The notes under the pieces were generated by a model. It was not told the origin of the DNA. It saw only the letters and a program-made list of their open reading frames with translations, and searched no databases. Below, one piece after another: positions 51,801 to 63,926 of a stretch of DNA of 64,000 nt. Position 1 is the stretch's first letter; each line of letters opens with the position of its first letter. Origin of the DNA: Procambarus clarkii (lineage: Eukaryota; Arthropoda; Malacostraca; Decapoda; Cambaridae). The position numbers and the translations under genes were made by a program. The DNA lies in contig NC_091151.1 of NCBI RefSeq assembly GCF_040958095.1, positions 4,217,094 to 4,281,093 of the forward strand, in the 5' to 3' direction.

Positions 51801-54800
51801 GGTGGTGAAGATGGTGGTGAAGGTGGTGGTGAAGGTGGTGGTGAAGGTGGTGGTGAAGGTGGTGGTGACGGTGGTGGTGAAGATGGTGGTGAAGGTGGTG
51901 ATGTAGATGGTGGTGAAGGTGGCGGTGAAGATGCTGATGAAGGTGGTGGTGAAGATGGTGGTGAAGGTGGTGATGTAGATGGTGGTGAAGGTGGCGGTGA
52001 AGATGCTGATGAAGGTGGTGGTGAAGATGGTGGTGAAGTTGGCGGTGAAGGTGCTGATGAAGGTGGTGGTGAAGATGGTGGTGAAGGTGGTGGTGAAAGT
52101 GGTGGTGAAGATGGTGGTGAAGATGGTGGTGAAGATAGTGGTGAAGGTGGTGGTGAAGGTGGTGGTGAAGATGGTGGTGAAGGTGATGGTGAAGGTGGTG
52201 GTGAGGATGCTGTTGAAGGTGGTGGTGAAGGTGGTGGTGAAGGTGGTGGTGAAGGTGGTGGTGAAGGTGGTGGTGAAGATGGTGGTGAAGGTGGTGGTGA
52301 AGGTGGTGGTGAAGATGCTGTTGAAGGTGGTGGTGAAGGTGGTGGTGAAGGTGGTGGTGAAGGTGGTGGTGAAGGTGGTGGTGAAGATGCTGGTGAAGGT
52401 GGTGGTGAAGGTGGTGGTGAAGGTGGTGGTGAAGGTGGTGGTGAAGATGGTGGTGAAGATGGTGGTGAAGATGGTGGTGAAGGTCGTGGTGAAGGTGGTG
52501 GTGAAGTTGGTGGTGAAGATGGTGGTGAAGGTGGTGGTGAAGGTGGTGGTGAAGATGCTGGTGAAGATGGTGGTGAAGGTGGTGGTGAAGATGGTGGTGA
52601 AGATGGTGGTGAAGGTGGTGGTGAAGATACTGTTGAAGGTGGTGGTGAAGGTGGTGGTGAAGGTGGTGGTGAAGGTGGTGGTGAAGGTGGTGGTGAAGAT
52701 GGTGGTGAAGAGGGTGGTGAAAGTGGTGGTGAAGATGGTGGTGAAGATGGTGGTGAAGATAGTGGTGAAGGTGGTGGTGAAGGTGGTGGTGAAGATGGTG
52801 GTGAAGGTGATGGTGAAGGTGGTGGTGAGGATGCTGTTGAAGGTGGTGGTGAAGGTGGTGGTGAAGGTGGTGGTGAAGGTGGTGGTGAAGGTGGTGGTGA
52901 AGATGGTGGTGAAGGTGGTGGTGAAGGTGGTGGTGAAGATGCTGTTGAAGGTGGTGGTGAAGGTGGTGGTGAAGGTGGTGGTGAAGGTGGTGGTGAAGGT
53001 GGTGGTGAAGATGCTGGTGAAGGTGGTGGTGAAGGTGGTGGTGAAGGTGGTGGTGAAGGTGGTGGTGAAGATGGTGGTGAAGATGGTGGTGAAGATGGTG
53101 GTGAAGGTCGTGGTGAAGGTGGTGGTGAAGTTGGTGGTGAAGATGGTGGTGAAGGTGGTGGTGAAGGTGGTGGTGAAGATGCTGGTGAAGATGGTGGTGA
53201 AGGTGGTGGTGAAGATGGTGGTGAAGATGGTGGTGAAGGTGGTGGTGAAGATACTGTTGAAGGTGGTGGTGAAGGTGGTGGTGAAGGTGGTGGTGAAGGT
53301 GGTGGTGAAGGTGGTGGTGAAGATGGTGGTGAAGAGGGTGGTGAAGGTGGTGGTGAAGATGGTGGTGAAGATGGTGGTGAAGGTGGTGGTGAAGATGGTG
53401 ATGGTGAAGGTGGTGGTGAAGATGGTGGAGAAGGTGGTGGTGGTGAAGGTGGTGGTGAAGATGGTGGTGAAGGTGGTGGTGAAGATGGTGGTGAAGGTGG
53501 TGGTGAAAGTGGTGGTGAGGATGCTGGTGAAGATGGTGGTGAAGATGGTAGTGAAGGTGGTGGTGAAGATGGTGGTGAAGGTGGTGGTGAAGGTGGTGGT
53601 GAAGATGGTGGTGAAGGAGGTGGTGTCGAAGGTGGTGGTGAAGATGGTGGTGAAGATGGTATTGAAGGTGGTGGTAAAGGTGGTGAAGGTGGTGGTGGTG
53701 AAGATGGTGCTGAAGGTGGTGGTGAAGGTGGTGGTGAAGATGGTGGTGAAGGTGGTGGTGAAAGTGGTGATGAAGATGCTGGTGAAGATGGTGGTGAAGA
53801 TGGTGGTGAAGGTGGTGGTGAAGATGGTGGTGAAGGTGGTGGTGAAGGTGATGGTGAAGGTGGTGGTGAAGGTGGTGGTGAAGGTGGTGGTGAAGATGCT
53901 GGTGAAGGTGGTGGTGAAGATGCTGGTGAAGGTGGTGGTGAAGGTGGTGGTGAAGGTGGTGGTGAAGGTGGTGGTGACGGTGGTGGTGAAGAAGGTGGTG
54001 AAGGTGGCGGTGAAGATGCTGATGAAGGTGGTGGTGAAGATGGTGGTGAAGTTGGCGGTGAAGATGCTGATGAAGGTGGTGGTGAATATGGTGGTGAAGG
54101 TGGTGGTGAAAGTGGTGGTGAAGATGGTGGTGAAGATGGTGGTGAAGGTGGTGGTGAAGATGGTGGTGAAGGTGGTGGTGGTGAAGGTGGTGGTGAAGAT
54201 GGTGGTGAAGGTGGTGGTGAAGATGGTGGTGAAGGTGGTGGTGAAAGTGGTGGTGGCGAAGGTAGTGGTGAAGGTGGTGGTGAAGGTGGTGGTGAAAATG
54301 TTGGTGAAGGTTGTGGTGAAGGTGGTGGTGGTGAATGTGGTGGTGAAGATGGTGGTGAAGGTGGTGGTGAAGATGGTGGTGAAGGTGGTGGTAGTGAAGG
54401 TAGTGGTGAAGGTGGTGGTGAAGATGCTGCTGAAGGTGGTGGTTAAGATGGTGGTGAAGATAGTGGTGAAGATGGTGGTGAAGATGGTGGTGAAGATGGT
54501 GGTGAAGATGGTGGTGAAGATGGTGGTTAAGATGGTGGTGAAGGTGGTGGTGGTGAAGGTGGTGGTGAAGATGGTGGTGAAGGTGGTGGTGAAGATGGTG
54601 GTGAAGGTGGTGGTGAAAGTGGTGGTGGTGAAGATGGTGGTGAAGATGCTGTTGAAGGTGGTTGTGAAAGTGGTGGTGAAGATGGTGGTGAAAATGGTGG
54701 TGAAGATGGTGGTGAAGATGGTGGCGAAGATGGTGGTGAAGATGGTGGTGAAGATGGTGGTGAAGGTAGTGGTGAAGGTGGTGGTGAAGATGGAGGTGAA

Positions 54801-54969
54801 GGTGGTGGTGAAGGTGGTGGTGAAGGTTGTGGTGAAGATGGTGGTGAAGGTGGTGGTGAAGGTGGTGGTGAAGATGCTGTTGAAGGTGGTGGTGAAGGTG
54901 GTGGTGAAGGTGGTGAAGGTGGTGGTGAAGGTGGTGGTGAAGATGGTGGTGAAGGTGGTGGTGAAGGTG
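48880..54969. repeat. 6090-bp higher-order repeat in the 12-bp array, copy 1
   Basis: The block starts at a GGTTGTTGTGAAGG landmark and repeats at an offset of 6090 bp. Landmarks agree: GGTCTAGG at about 50009 and 56099, and GATGTAGATGG at about 51900 and 57990. After the internal 624-bp duplication the offset drops to 5466 bp (GAGGATGCTGG at 53517 and 58983), exactly 6090 minus 624. Confidence 0.85.
52131..53378. repeat. 624-bp tandem duplication nested in the 6090-bp copy 1
   Basis: The GAAGATAGTG landmark at 52131 and the sequence after it recur at 52755, an offset of 624 bp, which is 52 units of 12 bp. The sister copy of the 6-kb block (about 58221-58844) has only one version, so this duplication is later than the 6-kb one, or was lost from the sister. 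Confidence 0.85.
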
Positions 54970-57900
54970 GTTGTTGTGAAGGTGGTGGTGAAGATGGTGG
55001 TGAAGGTGGTGGTGAAGATGGTGGTGAAGGTGGTGGTGAAGGTGGTGGTGGTGAAGGTAGTGGTGAAGATGCTGTTGAAGGTGGTGGTTAAGATGGTGGT
55101 GAAGATGGTGGTGAAGATAGTGGTGAAGATGGTGGTGAAGATGGTGGTTAAGATGGTGGTGAAGATGGTGGTGAAGATGGTGGTGAAGATGGTGGTGAAG
55201 ATGGTGGTGAAGATGATGGTGAAGGTGGTGGTGCAGGTGGTGGTGAAGGTGGTGGTGAAGATGGTGGTGAAGGTGGTGGTGAAGGTGGTGGTGAAGATGG
55301 TGGTGAAGATAGTGGTGAAGTTGGTGGTGAAGGTGGTGGTGGTGAAGGTAGTGGTGAAGATGGTGATGAAGATGCTGTTGAAGGTGGTGGTGAAGGTGGT
55401 GGTGAAGATGGTGGTGAAGGTGGTGGTGAAGATAGTGGTGAAGGTGGTGGTGAAGGTGGTGGTGAAGATGGTGGTGAAGGTGGTGGTGAAGGTGGTGGTG
55501 AGGATGCTGTTGAAGGTGGTGGTGAAGGTGGTGGTGAAGGTGGTGGTGAAGGTGGTGGTGAAGATGGTGGTGAAGGTGGTGGTGAAGGTGGTGGTGAAGA
55601 TGCTGTTGAAGGTGGTGGTGAAGGTGGTGGTGAAGGTTGTGGTGAAGATGGTGGTGAAGATGGTGGTGAAGTTGGTGGTGAAGATGGTGGTGAAGATGGT
55701 GGTGAAGATAGTGGTGAAGGTGGTGGTGAAGGTGGTGGTGAAGATGGTGGTGAAGGTGGTAGTGAAGGTGGTGGTGAAGGTGGTGGTGAAGATGGTGGTG
55801 AAGCTGGTGGTGAAGGTGGTGGTGAAGATGCTGTTGAAGGTGATGGTGAAGGTGGTGGTGAAGGTGGTGGTGAAGGTGGTGGTGAAGGTGATGGTGAAGA
55901 TGCTGGTGAAGGTGGTGGTGAAGGTGGTGGTGAAGGTGGTGGTGAAGGTGGTGGTGAAGATGGTGGTGAAGATGGTGGTGAAGATGGTGGTGAAGGTGGT
56001 GGTGAAGGTGGTGGTGAAGATGGTCGTGAAGATGGTGGTGAAGATGCTGGTGAAGATGGTGGTGAAGGTGGTGGTGAAGATGCTGTTGAAGGTGGTGGTC
56101 TAGGTGGTGGTGAAGGTGGTGATGAAGGTGGTGGTGAAGATGGTGGTGAAGATGGTGGTGAAGGTGGTTGTTGTGAAGGTGGTGGTGAAGATGGTGGTGA
56201 AGGTGGTGGTGAAGATGGTGGTGAAGGTGGTGGTGAAGGTGGTGGTGGTGAAGGTAGTGGTGAAGATGCTGTTGAAGGTGGTGGTTAAGATGGTGGTGAA
56301 GATGGTGGTGAAGATAGTGGTGAAGATGGTGGTGAAGATGGTGGTTAAGATGGTGGTGAAGATGGTGGTGAAGATGGTGGTGAAGATGGTGGTGAAGATG
56401 GTGGTGAAGATGATGGTGAAGGTGGTGGTGCAGGTGGTGGTGAAGGTGGTGGTGAAGATGGTGGTGAAGGTGGTGGTGAAGGTGGTGGTGAAGATGGTGG
56501 TGAAGATAGTGGTGAAGTTGGTGGTGAAGGTGGTGGTGGTGAAGGTAGTGGTGAAGATGGTGATGAAGATGCTGTTGAAGGTGGTGGTGAAGGTGGTGGT
56601 GAAGATGGTGGTGAAGGTGGTGGTGAAGGTGGTGGTGGTGAAGGTAGTGGTGAAGTTGGTGGTGAAGATGCTGTTGAAGGTGGTGGTGAAGGTGGTGGTG
56701 AAGATGGTGGTGAAGATGGTGGTGAAGATGGAGGTGAAGATGGTGGTGAAGATGGTGGTGAAGATGGTGGTGAAGATGGTGGTGAAGATAGTGGTGAAGG
56801 TGGTGGTGAAGGTGGTGGTGAAGATGGTGGTGAAGGTGGTGGTGAAGGTGGTGGTGAGGATGCTGTTGAAGGTGGTAGTGAAGGTGGTGGTGAAGGTGGT
56901 GGTGAAGGTGGTGGTGAAGGTGGTGGTGAAGATGGTGGTGAAGGTGGTGGTGAAGGTGGTGGTGAAGGTGGTGGTGAAGGTGGTGGTGAAGATGCTGGTG
57001 AAGGTGGTGGTGAAGGTGGTGGTGAAGGTGGTGGTGAAGGTAGTGGTGAAGATGGTGGTGAAGATGGTGGTGAAGGTGGTGGTGAAGGTCGTGGTGAAGG
57101 TGGTGGTGAAGTTGGTGGTGAAGATGGTGGTGAAGGTGGTGGTGAAGATGCTGGTGAAGATGGTGGTGAAGGTGGTGGTGAAGATGGTGGTGAAGATGGT
57201 GGTGAAGGTGGTGGTGAAGATACTGTTGAAGGTGGTGGTGAAGGTGGTGGTGAAGGTGGTGGTGAAGGTGGTGGTGAAGGTGGTGGTGAAGATGGTGGTG
57301 AAGAGGGTGGTGAAGGTGGTGGTGAAGATGGTGGTGAAGATGGTGGTGAAGGTGGTGGTGAAGATGGTGATGGTGAAGGTGGTGGTGAAGATGGTGGTGA
57401 AGGTGGTGGTGGTGAAGGTGGTGGTGAAGATGGTGGTGAAGGTGGTGGTGAAGGTGGTGGTGAAGATGGTGGTGAAGGTGGTGGTGAAAGTGGTGGTGAG
57501 GATGCTGGTGAAGATGGTGGTGAAGATGGTAGTGAAGGTGGTGGTGAAGATGGTGGTGAAGGTGGTGGTGAAGGTGGTGGTGAAGATGGTGGTGAAGGAG
57601 GTGGTGTCGAAGGTGGTGGTGAAGATGGTGGTGAAGATGGTATTGCAGGTGGTGGTAAAGGTGGTGAAGGTGGTGGTGGTGAAGATGGTGCTGAAGGTGG
57701 TGGTGAAGGTTGTGGTGAAGATGGTGGTGAAGGTGGTGGTGAAAGTGGTGATGAAGATGCTGGTGAAGATGGTGGTGAAGATGGTGGTGAAGGTGGTGGT
57801 GAAGATGGTGGTGAAGGTGGTGGTGAAGGTGGTGGTGAAGGTGGTGGTGAAAGTGGTGGTGAAGGTGGTGGTGAAGATGCTGGTGAAGGTGGTGGTGAAG

Positions 57901-60435
57901 ATGGTGGTGAAGGTGGTGGTGAAGGTGGTGGTGAAGGTGGTGGTGAAGGTGGTGGTGACGGTGGTGGTGAAGATGGTGGTGAAGGTGGTGATGTAGATGG
58001 TGGTGAAGGTGGCGGTGAAGATGCTGATGAAGGTGGTGGTGAAGATGGTGGTGAAGGTGGTGATGTAGATGGTGGTGAAGGTGGCGGTGAAGATGCTGAT
58101 GAAGGTGGTGGTGAAGATGGTGGTGAAGTTGGCGGTGAAGATGCTGATGAAGGTGGTGGTGAAGATGGTGGTGAAGGTGGTGGTGAAAGTGGTGGTGAAG
58201 ATGGTGGTGAAGATGGTGGTGAAGATAGTGGTGAAGGTGGTGGTGAAGGTGGTGGTGAAGATGGTGGTGAAGGTGGTGGTGAAGGTGGTGGTGAGGATGC
58301 TGTTGAAGGTGGTGGTGAAGGTGGTGGTGAAGGTGGTGGTGAAGGTGGTGGTGAAGGTGGTGGTGAAGATGGTGGTGAAGGTGGTGGTGAAGGTGGTGGT
58401 GAAGATGCTGTTGAAGGTGGTGGTGAAGGTGGTGGTGAAGGTGGTGGTGAAGGTGGTGGTGAAGGTGGTGGTGAAGATGCTGGTGAAGGTGGTGGTGAAG
58501 GTGGTGGTGAAGGTGGTGGTGAAGGTGGTGGTGAAGATGGTGGTGAAGATGGTGGTGAAGATGGTGGTGAAGGTCGTGGTGAAGGTGGTGGTGAAGTTGG
58601 TGGTGAAGATGGTGGTGAAGGTGGTGGTGAAGGTGGTGGTGAAGATGCTTGTGAAGATGGTGGTGAAGGTGGTGGTGAAGATGGTGGTGAAGATGGTGGT
58701 GAAGGTGGTGGTGAAGATACTGTTGAAGGTGGTGGTGAAGGTGGTGGTGAAGGTGGTGGTGAAGGTGGTGGTGAAGGTGGTGGTGAAGATGGTGGTGAAG
58801 AGGGTGGTGAAGGTGGTGGTGAAGATGGTGGTGAAGATGGTGGTGAAGGTGGTGGTGAAGATGGTGATGGTGAAGGTGGTGGTGAAGATGGTGGAGAAGG
58901 TGGTGGTGGTGAAGGTGGTGGTGAAGATGGTGGTGAAGGTGGTGGTGAAGATGGTGGTGAAGGTGGTGGTGAAAGTGGTGGTGAGGATGCTGGTGAAGAT
59001 GGTGGTGAAGATGGTAGTGAAGGTGGTGGTGAAGATGGTGGTGAAGGTGGTGGTGAAGGTGGTGGTGAAGATGGTGGTGAAGGAGGTGGTGTCGAAGGTG
59101 GTGGTGAAGATGGTGGTGAAGATGGTATTGAAGGTGGTGGTAAAGGTGGTGAAGGTGGTGGTGGTGAAGATGGTGCTGAAGGTGGTGGTGAAGGTGGTGG
59201 TGAAGATGGTGGTGAAGGTGGTGGTGAAAGTGGTGATGAAGATGCTGGTGAAGATGGTGGTGAAGATGGTGGTGAAGGTGGTGGTGAAGATGGTGGTGAA
59301 GGTGGTGGTGAAGGTGATGGTGAAGGTGGTGGTGAAGGTGGTGGTGAAGGTGGTGGTGAAGATGCTGGTGAAGGTGGTGGTGAAGATGCTGGTGAAGGTG
59401 GTGGTGAAGGTGGTGGTGAAGGTGGTGGTGAAGGTGGTGGTGACGGTGGTGGTGAAGAAGGTGGTGAAGGTGGCGGTGAAGATGCTGATGAAGGTGGTGG
59501 TGAAGATGGTGGTGAAGTTGGCGGTGAAGATGCTGATGAAGGTGGTGGTGAATATGGTGGTGAAGGTGGTGGTGAAAGTGGTGGTGAAGATGGTGGTGAA
59601 GATGGTGGTGAAGGTGGTGGTGAAGATGGTGGTGAAGGTGGTGGTGGTGAAGGTGGTGGTGAAGATGGTGGTGAAGGTGGTGGTGAAGATGGTGGTGAAG
59701 GTGGTGGTGAAAGTGGTGGTGGCGAAGGTAGTGGTGAAGGTGGTGGTGAAGGTGGTGGTGAAAATGTTGGTGAAGGTTGTGGTGAAGGTGGTGGTGGTGA
59801 ATGTGGTGGTGAAGATGGTGGTGAAGGTGGTGGTGAAGATGGTGGTGAAGGTGGTGGTAGTGAAGGTAGTGGTGAAGGTGGTGGTGAAGATGCTGCTGAA
59901 GGTGGTGGTTAAGATGGTGGTGAAGATAGTGGTGAAGATGGTGGTGAAGATGGTGGTGAAGATGGTGGTGAAGATGGTGGTGAAGATGGTGGTTAAGATG
60001 GTGGTGAAGGTGGTGGTGGTGAAGGTGGTGGTGAAGATGGTGGTGAAGGTGGTGGTGAAGATGGTGGTGAAGGTGGTGGTGAAAGTGGTGGTGGTGAAGA
60101 TGGTGGTGAAGATGCTGTTGAAGGTGGTTGTGAAAGTGGTGGTGAAGATGGTGGTGAAAATGGTGGTGAAGATGGTGGTGAAGATGGTGGCGAAGATGGT
60201 GGTGAAGATGGTGGTGAAGATGGTGGTGAAGGTAGTGGTGAAGGTGGTGGTGAAGATGGAGGTGAAGGTGGTGGTGAAGGTGGTGGTGAAGGTTGTGGTG
60301 AAGATGGTGGTGAAGGTGGTGGTGAAGGTGGTGGTGAAGATGCTGTTGAAGGTGGTGGTGAAGGTGGTGGTGAAGGTGGTGAAGGTGGTGGTGAAGGTGG
60401 TGGTGAAGATGTTGGTGAAGGTGGTGGTGAAGGTG
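54970..60435. repeat. higher-order repeat in the 12-bp array, copy 2 (5466 bp)
   Basis: Tandem partner of 48880-54969, lacking the nested 624-bp duplication. The match to copy 1 ends near 60435, where copy 1 reaches the GGTTGTTGTG landmark and this copy continues with ordinary units. Confidence 0.8.
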
Positions 60436-62848
60436 GTGGTGAAGGTGGTGGTGAAGATTGTGGTGAAGGTGGTGGTGAAGATGGTGGTGAAGATGGTGGT
60501 GAAGGTGGTGGTGAAGGTGGTGGTGAAGGTGGTGGTGAAGGTGGTGGTGAAGGTGGTGGTGAAGATGGTGGTGAAGATGGTGGTGAAGATGGTGGTGAAG
60601 GTGGTGGTGAAGATGGTGGTGAAGATGGTGGTGAAGGTGGTGGTGAAGATGGTGGTGAAGGTGGTGGTGAAGGTGGTGGTGACGGTGGTGGTGAAGATGG
60701 TGGTTAAGGTGGTGGTGAAGATGGTGGTGAAGGTGGCGGTGAAGGTGGCGGTGAAGATGGTGAAGGTGGTGGTGAAGATGGTGGTGAAGGTTGTGGTGAA
60801 GGTAGTGGTGAAGATGGTGGTGAAGATGCTGTTGAAGGTGGTGGTGAAGGTGGTGGTGAAGATGGTGGTGAAGATGGTGGTGAAGATGGTGGTGAAGATG
60901 GTGGTGAAGATGGTGGTGAAGATGGTGGTGAAGATAGTGGTGAAGGTGGTGGTGAAGGTGGTGGTGAAGATGGTGGTGAAGGTGGTAGTGAAGGTGGTGG
61001 TGAAGGTGGTGGTGAAGATGGTGGTGAAGGTGGTGGTGAAGGTGGTGGTGAAGATGCTGTTGAAGGTGGTGGTGAAGGTGGTGGTGAAGGTGGTAGTGAA
61101 GGTGGTGGTGAAGGTGGTGGTGAAGATGCTGGTGAAGGTGGTGGTGAAGGTGGTGGCGGTGAATGTAGTGGTGAAGATGGTGGTGGAGATGCTGTTGAAG
61201 GTGGTGGTGAAGGTGGTGGTGAAGATGGTGGTGAAGGTGGTGGTGAAGGTGGTGGTGGTGAAGGTAGTGGTGAAGATGGTGGTGAAGATGCTGTTGAAGG
61301 TGGTGGTGAAGGTGGTGGTGAAGATGGTGGTGAAGATGGTGGTGAAGATGGTGGTGAAGATGGTGGTGAAGATGGTGGTGAAGATGGTTTTGAAGATGGT
61401 GGTAAAGATGGTGGTGAAGATAGTGGTGAAGGTGGTGGTGAAGGTGGTGGTGAAGGTGGTGGTGAAGATGGTGGTGAAGGTGGTGGTGAAGGTGGTGGTG
61501 AGGATGCTGTTGAAGGTGGTGGTGAAGGTGGTGGTGAAGGTGGTGGTGAAGGTGGTGGTGAAGATGGTGGTGAAGGTGGTGGTGAAGGTGGTGGTGAAGA
61601 TGCTGTTGAAGGTGGTGGTGAAGGTGGTGGTGAAGGTTGTGGTGAAGATGGTGGTGAAGATGGTGGTGAAGTTGGTGGTGAAGATGGTGGTGAAGATGGT
61701 GGTGAAGATGGTGGTGAAGATAGTGGTGAAGGTGGTGGTGAAGGTGGTGGTGAAGATGGTGGTGAAGGTGGTAGTGAAGGTGGTGGTGAAGGTGGTGGTG
61801 AAGATGGTGGTGAAGCTGGTGGTGAAGGTGGTGGTGAAGATGCTGTTGAAGGTGATGGTGAAGGTGGTGGTGAAGGTGGTGGTGAAGGTGGTGGTGAAGG
61901 TGATGGTGAAGATGCTGGTGAAGGTGGTGGTGAAGGTGGTGGTGAAGGTGGTGGTGAAGGTGGTGGTGAAGATGGTGGTGAAGATGGTGGTGAAGATGGT
62001 GGTGAAGGTGGTGGTGAAGGTGGTGGTGAAGATGGTCGTGAAGATGGTGGTGAAGATGCTGGTGAAGATGGTGGTGAAGGTGGTGGTGAAGATGCTGTTG
62101 AAGGTGGTGGTCTAGGTGGTGGTGAAGGTGGTGATGAAGGTGGTGGTGAAGATGGTGGTGAAGATGGTGGTGAAGGTGGTTGTTGTGAAGGTGGTGGTGA
62201 AGATGGTGGTGAAGGTGGTGGTGAAGATGGTGGTGAAGGTGGTGGTGAAGGTGGTGGTGGTGAAGGTAGTGGTGAAGATGCTGTTGAAGGTGGTGGTTAA
62301 GATGGTGGTGAAGATGGTGGAGAAGATAGTGGTGAAGATGGTGGTGAAGATGGTGGTTAAGATGGTGGTGAAGATGGTGGTGAAGATGGTGGTGAAGATG
62401 GTGGTGAAGATGGTGGTGAAGGTGGTGGTGAAGATGATGGTGAAGGTGGTGGTGCAGGTGGTGGTGAAGGTGGTGGTGAAGATGGTGGTGAAGGTGGCGG
62501 TGAAGGTGGTGGTGAAGATGGTGGTGAAGATAGTGGTGAAGGTGGTGGTGAAGGTGGTGGTGGTGAAGGTGGTGGTGAAGATGGTGGTGAAGGTGGTGGT
62601 GAAGGTGGTGGTGGTGAAGGTAGTGGTGAAGTTGGTGGTGAAGATGCTGTTGAAGGTGGTGGTGAAGGTGGTGGTGAAGATGGTGGTGAAGATGGTGGTG
62701 AAGATGGTGGTGAAGATGGTGGTGAAGATGGTGGTGAAGATGGTGGTGAAGATGGTGGTGAAGATAGTGGTGAAGGTGGTGGTGAAGGTGGTGGTGAAGA
62801 TGGTGGTGAAGGTGGTGGTGAAGGTGGTGGTGAGGATGCTGTTGAAGG

Positions 62849-62871
62849 TGGTGTCGGAAAATCCGACACCA
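62849..62871. other. hairpin at the satellite/LTR junction
   Basis: A perfect 10-bp stem spans the junction: TGGTGTCGGA (62849-62858) pairs with TCCGACACCA (62862-62871) around a 3-base AAA loop. The core belongs to the LTR terminus; the outer three pairs use satellite bases and may be fortuitous. Confidence 0.85.
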
Positions 62872-63126
62872 TTTAATAATCATACAGATAATAGCTGTAT
62901 TACCAACAAGTTACCCATAGAAAACGTAACTTGTAGTGGAATTACCGTCTATAGAAAACGGGATATCATCACCACATACTATTATAATTCACCAGCTATT
63001 CTGCTGGGAATTATTCTTAAATACATAAGTCTTTGGACTTTACCATCATAAAAACATCTTATATAAATTAACTTAATTATCAATATTAAAGTAGAGTAAA
63101 TGTGACCCTTCTATCACGTTCTGAAA

Positions 63127-63325
63127 TCTGGACAATGTAAGCCAGGCGTCAGAGTGGAGGAAGGAGGGCAGCCATTGTTTGTGTCACCTCCGAGACGTGT
63201 GGAGCAAATTCGGCTCCTATCATTCTGGACAATGTCGGCCAGTAACGTCAATAGAATGGAGTGTTAGACACAGCCATTGTTGTATATACGAGACCAGAGG
63301 CTAACACGGGAGCAAATTCAGCTCC
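63127..63325. repeat. diverged ~100-bp direct repeat inside the LTR
   Basis: TCTGGACAATGT occurs at 63127 and 63224, and GCAGCCATTGTT and ACAGCCATTGTT follow each. GGAGCAAATTCGGCTCC at 63201 is matched by GGAGCAAATTCAGCTCC at 63309; each of these can fold with GGAGC/GCTCC arms. The two copies are offset by 97 to 108 bp and clearly diverged. Such internal repeats in the U3 part of an LTR often hold promoter elements, which here is only inference. Confidence 0.75.
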
Positions 63326-63766
63326 TGTTAAATTTACTTGGACGTAGTGTTATGGAAACCAAAGGTGTACCATTTTTCAACACGCTGTCTACATTCAAGT
63401 TAAGTGTCTATCCGAAACCCGTTTATCATTCATTTATGGCCATTAATGTCAGGATATAGGGTGACCCGGTTAGATCGCGAAATCGCCTCAAACTAAAGGT
63501 AATTAAGCCAGGTCTTCATGTTCCATATAGTGTTTTCTCTGAAATACTTGTCATATACTAGGATTCTGGCTTCACAGCTAGCGCCCTTTTGACAGGTCAA
63601 GACGAGGAAGCAAGATTTGTGCACCAGTTACTGGGTGATATGGAAGCTACCTCAAAGAGGATAATTTGGTGTCTACACCCTAGTTATACCTGGTGGACTA
63701 ACCTGCTGTACTATAAGATAAGGAACCTTTTCAATGTATGTAGTTACTGTAGTTTGATTGACTGCA

Positions 63767-63775
63767 TATATAAAT
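63767..63775 (+). promoter_or_regulatory. candidate TATA box of the LTR
   Basis: TATATAAAT lies about 170 bp before the right edge of the LTR, a plausible place for the U3/R boundary. AT-rich surroundings raise the chance of coincidence. Confidence 0.4.
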
Positions 63776-63920
63776 TTAATAACCCCCCGAATGTGTAGAG
63801 GATCGATTTGTGAGATTATGAGATTATTGCAGAAATACAGTCCACTTATCATTATACAAATTGCTATCGAAGTATATAAATTAACGTAAATATAAATTCT
63901 ATATATATTCATATAAATTA

Positions 63921-63926
63921 AATAAA
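63921..63926 (+). promoter_or_regulatory. candidate polyadenylation signal of the LTR
   Basis: AATAAA occurs 13 bases before the proposed right edge of the LTR and downstream of the TATA candidate. The sequence is AT-rich, so it may be chance. Confidence 0.35.

Larger units (their letters stand above)
27871..62851. repeat. 12-bp G-rich minisatellite array, about 2,900 units
   Basis: The basic unit is GAAGGTGGTGGT or GAAGATGGTGGT, with occasional 15-bp and 9-bp forms. The array spans about 35 kb and is nearly free of C on the plus strand. Landmark variants include GATGCTGTTGAAGG, GGTTTTGAAGATGGTGG, GGTTGTTGTGAAGG, GACGGTGGTGG, GGTCTAGGTGG and GGTGATGTAGATGG. The translation in one plus frame is VVKVVVKM cycles and in another Gly/Glu/Asp cycles; the minus strand gives HHLHHHL cycles open for over 10,000 codons. 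In the plus frames stops occur at the same variant units in every higher-order copy. The long frames follow from the absence of stop triplets in the unit and are not annotated as genes. Confidence 0.98.

Noticed and set aside
27871-62115. Long plus-strand frames of Val/Lys cycles and Gly/Glu/Asp cycles, reminiscent of structural or glycine-rich proteins
   Set aside because: They begin and end at landmark variants (GGTCTAGG, GATGTAGATGG) repeated in each higher-order copy, have no non-repeat coding sequence attached, and several frames are open at once.
26107-62883. A minus-strand open frame of more than 12,000 codons rich in His and Leu
   Set aside because: It runs through the N gap and through two unrelated satellites, and consists only of translated 12-bp and 16-bp units. 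The unit lacks stop triplets in this frame, so openness is expected without selection.
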